Assembly (NCBI GenBank): GCA_032622095.1
Contig: CP136067.1
Coordinates: 127,757,030-127,821,029, forward strand
Length of the DNA: 64,000 bases
Source of the DNA: Siphonodentalium dalli
Taxonomy: Eukaryota; Mollusca; Scaphopoda; Gadilida; Siphonodentaliidae
Direction of reading: 5' to 3'
In this document: one piece after another, positions 58,416-64,000 of the stretch
How positions within the stretch are numbered: the first letter of the stretch is position 1
How the letters are laid out: each line of letters opens with the position of its first letter
Translations under genes and position numbers: made by a program
The notes under the pieces: generated by a model
Told to the model about the DNA's origin: nothing
Databases searched by the model: none
What the model saw: only the letters and a program-made list of their open reading frames with translations

Positions 58416-60368
58416 TGAAACGACCACGTTTCATATAAAGCATTCCGTGCGCAGCTTTGAAGATGTGTTTACGTTCGACTGCAAACCATAAACGAAAGCA
58501 ATCTATGGCCACACATAGTTGAGTTAGATTTGTCAGCACAGATATATGTCCTATATCAGACACAGTATATTTTGATCGTATGTTGGTGTATAGATTATAT
58601 TTGTATAACGACCACGGTAAGTAAACACCAGATGCTGGTGACTGTGCACTTGAGTCATACACGCATGCCACTGGATGACTAATCATATATAGGCATATGG
58701 CACATTCGGATATACAAGATGTCACACCAAACACATGAATATGCAAGAATAAAAATGTTCAAGTTATACCCAGCATGTAATTAATTGTTAGCCAATATAT
58801 CATAGCAAAAATATATTAAGGGTCAGACGCACGTATTGCCAAAATTTCCTAGTATTTCAAAATGGTTTTTCTTAAAATATGTCTTGAATTTCTTTTTGAA
58901 ATTTGGTATAAGCGATTATTGTGACACACAATTTAATACACGTTGGATATTATAACACCATTTATTTTTTGTTGGGGAGCCCAGCAAGTTTAATTTCAAG
59001 TATTGATTGCGAAAGATTTGATGTGCCGGAATTGTCGAGACGACCCGGCTGACGGAACAAACCCAACATTGTTAAGTTCCGCAATTACAGCATAAAGGGG
59101 CCATGAGCACACCCCCAATCCCTTTTATATTAACTTTCGAGTACGAGCATGAAATTTGCTTTGATTGCACCTGGATACTATACTGATCATAAAAACAGAA
59201 CTTAAGAACAGTTTATTTTGCAGAATTTTCAAATAAGAAAGGGTCCTTGATATTTGCTATGGGTAATCTCAGACATGTACTAAACATAGAAACCCAACTT
59301 AAGACGCCGATTTCTGCAGTATTTTCAGATAAGAAGGGGCATGCAGTTTGGCGCCTCCCATAAAACTACGGAAATTCCTTATTAGTCCTGGACATAACTT
59401 CATCACACTCATTTTCTTCCTTATTATATCCCTCAACTTGTAAGCAATATTAGCATGAAAAAAAGTATGGCAATATGAGGTCAAACATGGCCGCCGTTTT
59501 TCAGACGAGGTACTAAGCCAGATTGATCCAACTATAACGAGAACACTATTGGCAAATGTATACAAAGATTTAACTTTTTGTGAAAATAAAACATAGTTCC
59601 ATCTTTTTAGCCCAAACTTTGAACTCCCCATGAAATATGTACGCCACAGTGGCAACCTTTGTGGACATTTGACTATTTTTCACTTATGTTTCTACATCAG
59701 TTTCTGCTGCTTGGAACTGGTGGAGAATTGTGACTTTATGTTTTATTGTTCATGTTAACAGATCATTGGATCAATGCAATATGTCATATGTCAGGCGCCA
59801 TCGCCTTACGATCCCTCAAAAGGTCGATTTTACCGAACGCGGTAGGATATTTTCCAAAATTCACCAAAATGCCGGGCCGTGACAAATGACGTTGTCATGC
59901 AACTTTATTAATTTTGACTCTTATAACATTACCATTAATATTAGATAAACTATACATGAAAGTTGACAAAACTTCACGTTTCAGGTTTGGACCATGTTTT
60001 CAAGAAAAAATTAAACTATCTACTACATCTTAAATTGGTTACACCACAGGGGCGTGTCGTTAAACGAGTAAAATATACATTAAAAAATATTTAATTTTAA
60101 AACGAGCGCGCCACTTTAAAAAACGCATCGCTATACAATACATACGCTACAAGGGGGTCTACTTTTTCAAATACCTCCTCAATTCTAACGGCTATAACTC
60201 GCAAACGCCTGAATCGATTCTTAAAGTTCCAAGGCCAGTCGACCGAGTAAAAGTTATAAGCGAGTTTGCGATACCCGTTCGACGGGAACGGGTAAATCTG
60301 TGAACATCGTCACGGTCACTTGGGTACTTTCAATGCAGCACATAAAGCGATAGCGAATTGAAACGGGT
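58416..60368. other. Right flank of the array, no recognised gene
   Basis: A small hairpin (TGAAACG-acca-CGTTTCA, 58415-58432) directly abuts the array. Minus-strand open frames of 115 codons (58399-58746) and 118 codons (59299-59655) have no recognisable domain, and the first runs into the array. Sequence at 60100-60300 is richer in CG. Confidence 0.4.
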
Positions 60369-60784
60369 AGATTCACTTTCGGATACCCGTTTAGGTTCGG
60401 ACATTCCAAGATGGCGGCGCCCACTTAAGCAGATAAACGGTAAGTGTATATATTGTCTCCAAGCAGCAATCAACGACATCTTTCGGTGATACACCTTGAA
60501 AGAGTTATGTAGGAATTTGTATGCCCAACACATACGTAACTCGCCTTTCGCATGACAGGCATGTGAATTGTTGTATTTGGCGTGTCAAGTCGTCATAATT
60601 TTTATAAATTTTATCGAGGCGGCAAAATGTTCGCTTTTTCGTATTTTTCTGGCCCTGGGCTCATGCATCCGCAAATTTATGTATTGTTGTGGGTAGATTA
60701 GGTCACCACACATCTTCGGAATGCAAAACCGGCGATGTTTTTATTATCTAACTCCGAAAAACGACCTTTGAAAATTTCAAAATG

Positions 60785-60880
60785 TTCAGGTTCGGATTCG
60801 CAACATTCGTGATGATTTTGTTCAGGTTCAGACACAATTTTCGTTCAGGTTCGGACAAATTTGGTTCAGGTTCGGACGCA
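60785..60880 (+). repeat. Subterminal TTCAGGTTCGGA motif cluster (left arm)
   Basis: TTCAGGTTCGGA or a one-base variant occurs at about 60785, 60821, 60844 and 60865. A related TTTAGGTTCGGA sits near the outer end at 60390. The right arm carries the mirror set as TCCGAACCTGAAC at about 62893-62995. Spacing near 20 bp suggests protein-binding sites. Confidence 0.8.
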
Positions 60881-62520
60881 TCAAAAACTTCGCATAAAAA
60901 TGACACGCCGAGGTACAGTCGCGTTCTTATTGCGTTTTTGTGCATTTGGTTATCTTCCGTTCGCAAAAGAAACGATAAATGGGGAACACGAGGCATGGTT
61001 TTAGCCCACTCGTGCATAATTGGGCGGACTTTCTTATTTTATGCGTGTGAGATGTATGTGATCACGTGATTCTCCTCCACATCCACATACGATGCCACGA
61101 AGGTCGCCGCACGTAGATGAGCAGATAACTGTCCATAATATAAGTTACACGGCTTTTTGATGGGGATACTGTGTGGTATGCCCCGGTAGAGGCTCGTACC
61201 CCCGAGGCGACTCCCCTCAACAAGCCGTGTTTACCCCCAGTCTCTATTAACAATATTCCCAGACATAAAGCGCAGAAACGAGCCACGAACAGTAACTCTA
61301 TTTTGTTAGACTGCTTATACGATGAATGTGATTATATAGCTGTTCCCACAATTTGCCCATAAATACTTGCTGATAGATAGACAATATATACCATGTTTTG
61401 TATCAATAATTGGATGATATATTTGGGTATTCACACGAAACATATTCTTTTCAATATAAGCCTTATGTGTTTTGCCTCATTTCTAAATGTTGAATCCAGT
61501 TACAAGTTAACCATTTGTCACACGACTATTATATATATATGCAGGACTATTAATTAGAGCCCGAACATGTTGCGTTCTATTCAGCACTATGCGAACATAG
61601 AGAATACCTATGGTTTGCCGAATAATACCTGCAATATGCGAATCTTCGCGAGCGGCGATATTTCAGGACTATATTATTCTAGAAACCATATGTGTTCTCT
61701 TTATGTTATTCTTATGGTAAGCAATTCTGCAAAACTACAAGTATTTGTTTATCGAAACAAGAATTTAGACGCCGAAGTAGCGAAACTTATGCAAACAATA
61801 TCAGCTGTTCCGTTGGCAAATTAAGCATCTCTAAATTTTGGTGGAAATTTTCCTTCATGCGCTTAAGAGAATAGTGCCTAGCCAATGGTTAAATATTACA
61901 CACAGAAACCCAATTAACAAATAACTGAATACGTAATAAAACGGGATCAATTGTTTTTCTTTAGAACTTATCGCAGTAATAAACTATTTTCAGTCTTCCG
62001 CGGAATTTCGCGTAGTTCCATTGATAATACACGCGTCACTAATTGTGTACCCTTTTTTAAACAGAAGTATCTACAGTGAGATAACGTTTGAAAATGATTA
62101 TCCATGCCAAGGTCCTGACGAAAGAGAGCGCATCGTATGTCATTTAAAATTACAGCTATTTCATAGGGAAACATATAACAAACAACGCGTGTCCCCACAC
62201 CCGGTTGTAACTAACAATCTGATTGACAACAACGTCACGTTTAAATCATGCACCATGTCCCCGTAACTCTTGACAGTGGGCGTATAAAAGCACGTGAAAC
62301 ATCGTGGTTATGAATTACCCTTGAACTAGCAGTTTCACCAATCGTGACATTGTTCAAGCGCGCTGAGTTTAATTGACGTCACCTAAAACAGGATCTATAG
62401 GTCTGCTACTGAATTATTCTTATTGGTGCTGATTGGTGTGAATTTATCTGATAACCTATAAAAAGCACACCATATGGTAGCTATTGATGTGGGACAAAAT
62501 CGTTAGCTCCGCCAACATCG

Positions 62521-62626
62521 TGGGATACTAGGAGATTTAATACCCGGATGTCTCTTTTTGAAACCCCTTGGCTCCGCCTCGGGGTTCAAAATCGAGAACC
62601 AGGTATTAAATATCCATGTATCCCCG
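62521..62626. repeat. Imperfect hairpin inside the 60.4-63.4 kb element
   Basis: 'gggatacta...tttaatacc' faces 'ggtattaaat...tgtatccc', with 'gaaacccc' facing 'ggggttc' near the loop. It may be a nested MITE. Confidence 0.65.
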
Positions 62627-63411
62627 ATATTTCAGAAGATAAGTAATAATACCACTGTTGCTCATATGTAAAATGTAATAATTCCCACTAGCTGGTTTAT
62701 AGTAGACATTGCTCGAGAATATTCAACTGTGGCTTTTATCCCATTAATTCGGAGAATTTACCACCTATATTTGGAAATTTCAGCTGACATATTTAGATAT
62801 AACAAACTAACAGTGCATGTTCGTTAATAACACGCACAATAAGATCGCGACTGCACATCGGCATGTCGTTTATATGTAAGGTTTTGATGCATCCGAACCT
62901 GAACTAAAATTGTCCGAACCTGAACCAAATTTGTCCGAACCTGAACGAAAATTGTGTCTGAACCTGAACAAAATCATCACGAATCCGAACCTGAACATTT
63001 TGAAATTTTAAAAGGTCGTTTTTCGGAGTTAGACAATAAAAATATCGCCGGTTTTGCATTCCGAAGATGTGTGGTGACCTAATCTACCCACAACAATACA
63101 TAAATTTGCGGATGCATGAGCCCAGGGCCAGAAAAATACGAAAAAGCGAACATTTTGCCGCCTCGATAAAATTTATAAACATTATGACGACTTGACACGC
63201 CAAATACAACAATTCACATGCCTGTCATGCGAAAGGCGTGTTATGTATGTGTTGGGCATACAAATTCCTACATAACTGTTTCAAGGTGTATCACCAAAAG
63301 ATGTCGTTGATTGCTGCTTGGAGACAATATATACACTTACCGTTTATCTGCTTAAGTGGGCGCCGCCATCTTGGAATGTCCGAACCTAAACGGGCATCCG
63401 ACAGTGAGATT

Positions 63412-63700
63412 TGTCCCATTGACCGGTAGCCTTTCATTACGATTTTCTCACTCAAGGGTCCATGAATTCCATGAAATTCCAGTCAGCTATGCGTTAACCT
63501 ATTTATTGAAAGATTTCATGGGCAAATATTATTGATAAAGTTGTCATTTTAACCCAGGATTTGTGTTCAAATTCTCGAGGCGGCTTCTAGCATTTAGATA
63601 AATACGGAAGGCCGATTTTTTTTCACTAACAACTTTGTTCACTGCATTAATGACAGGTTGTGATTAATAGAGTGAGTAGATGGTGCAAAAGACGCCCATT
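63412..63700. other. Unassigned intergenic DNA
   Basis: Nothing recognisable. Confidence 0.4.
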
Positions 63701-64000
63701 GCAGGGACGTGGCTATAGATGGTCTGCGCGTTAGGAAGGGTGTCCACCTTCGAATTTCTAACTACACATCTCGAACCATATCAAATTCACAAGTTTGCGC
63801 GTAAATCACCCCCCCCCCCCTTGGCTGGCATCAAGCTTTCCAATTGTTGGAAATTTTGAGACCTGACACCCCCCCCCCCCAAGCTTCAACAATTTCCAAA
63901 TTGTTTCTGACAGCCATTTCAGTCCAAATTTTGTTACCAAAAATAGGGAAATATGCAAATGTTGGTCTAAAAACTACAAATTATCCACTAATAAATTGTT
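63701..64000 (+). repeat. Dispersed repeat family A, copy 3 (cut by window end)
   Basis: It begins GCAGGGACGTGGCTATAG and runs through 'cacaagtttgcg', two C-runs and 'tccaattgttggaaatttt', matching copies 1 and 2. The right end lies beyond the window. Confidence 0.8.

Larger units (their letters stand above)
60369..63411. mobile_element. 3.03-kb long-TIR element with perfect 5-bp AGATT target duplication
   Basis: The element is 60374-63406. AGATT flanks it at 60369-60373 and 63407-63411. The arms (60374 to about 60893 and about 62883-63406) are inverted copies of about 520 bp at high identity. They begin CACTTTCGGATACCCG at the left and CACTGTCGGATGCCCG at the right, followed by TTTAGGTTCGGAC and CCAAGATGGCGGCGCC. 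The 2-kb centre has no recognised transposase. CAC ends plus a 5-bp duplication suggest a non-autonomous Transib-like element; other 5-bp-duplicating groups are possible. Confidence 0.85.

Noticed and set aside
58399-58746. 115-codon minus-strand frame next to the array
   Set aside because: It reads into the array's terminal repeat and has no recognisable domain. A genuine exon cannot be excluded but is unsupported.
59299-59655. 118-codon minus-strand frame
   Set aside because: No domain, no promoter or splice context that I could support.

Overview
The window looks like A+T-rich intergenic DNA from a metazoan, most likely a marine mollusc and probably a bivalve. The reasons are an invertebrate-type NUPR1 gene, a decayed LINE polymerase tail, many small inverted-repeat (TIR) elements, and short repeats of types I remember from bivalve genomes. 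That last point is recollection, not a search. There are no bacterial operons, no tRNA or rRNA genes that I can recognise, and no CRISPR.

Only one intact gene can be supported: a 72-codon NUPR1/p8-like stress-response nuclear protein on the minus strand (28035-28253). Its likely promoter, with CCAAT, CRE/ATF-like and E-box motifs, lies at about 28390-28450. Downstream of its stop codon is a 2.2-kb minisatellite. The only other coding remnant is a frameshifted non-LTR retrotransposon polymerase C-terminus (19611-20320, minus strand).

Layout. 1-9.9 kb: mixed repeats, including a T2/Kolobok-like TTAA element, a TA-flanked 1-kb element and two long hairpins. 9.9-17.4 kb: a 2.8-kb long-TIR element with CACAGTG ends, more TTAA elements, and a 0.5-kb element with CACGGTG ends and a perfect 5-bp target duplication. 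17.4-25.5 kb: AT-rich DNA, the LINE remnant and a three-copy repeat family. 25.5-28.5 kb: the minisatellite and NUPR1. 29.5-37.1 kb: a TTAA element with a palindromic centre and a 5.1-kb inverted-repeat structure. 37.67-58.42 kb: the dominant feature, an array of 15 exact-length 1353-bp monomers plus a 453-bp partial. 60.4-63.4 kb: a 3.03-kb element with about 520-bp TIRs and a perfect 5-bp target duplication.

The best candidates for something undescribed are three. First, the satellite array both starts and ends at the TIR ends of a 453-bp element embedded in every monomer, and a single variable base shows a three-monomer period. Second, there is a set of non-autonomous elements with CAC...GTG-type ends and 5-bp target duplications, one carrying the exact V(D)J heptamer sequence. 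Third, YY1-like ATGGC motifs recur in several unrelated repeats. No function is demonstrated for any of these from sequence alone.
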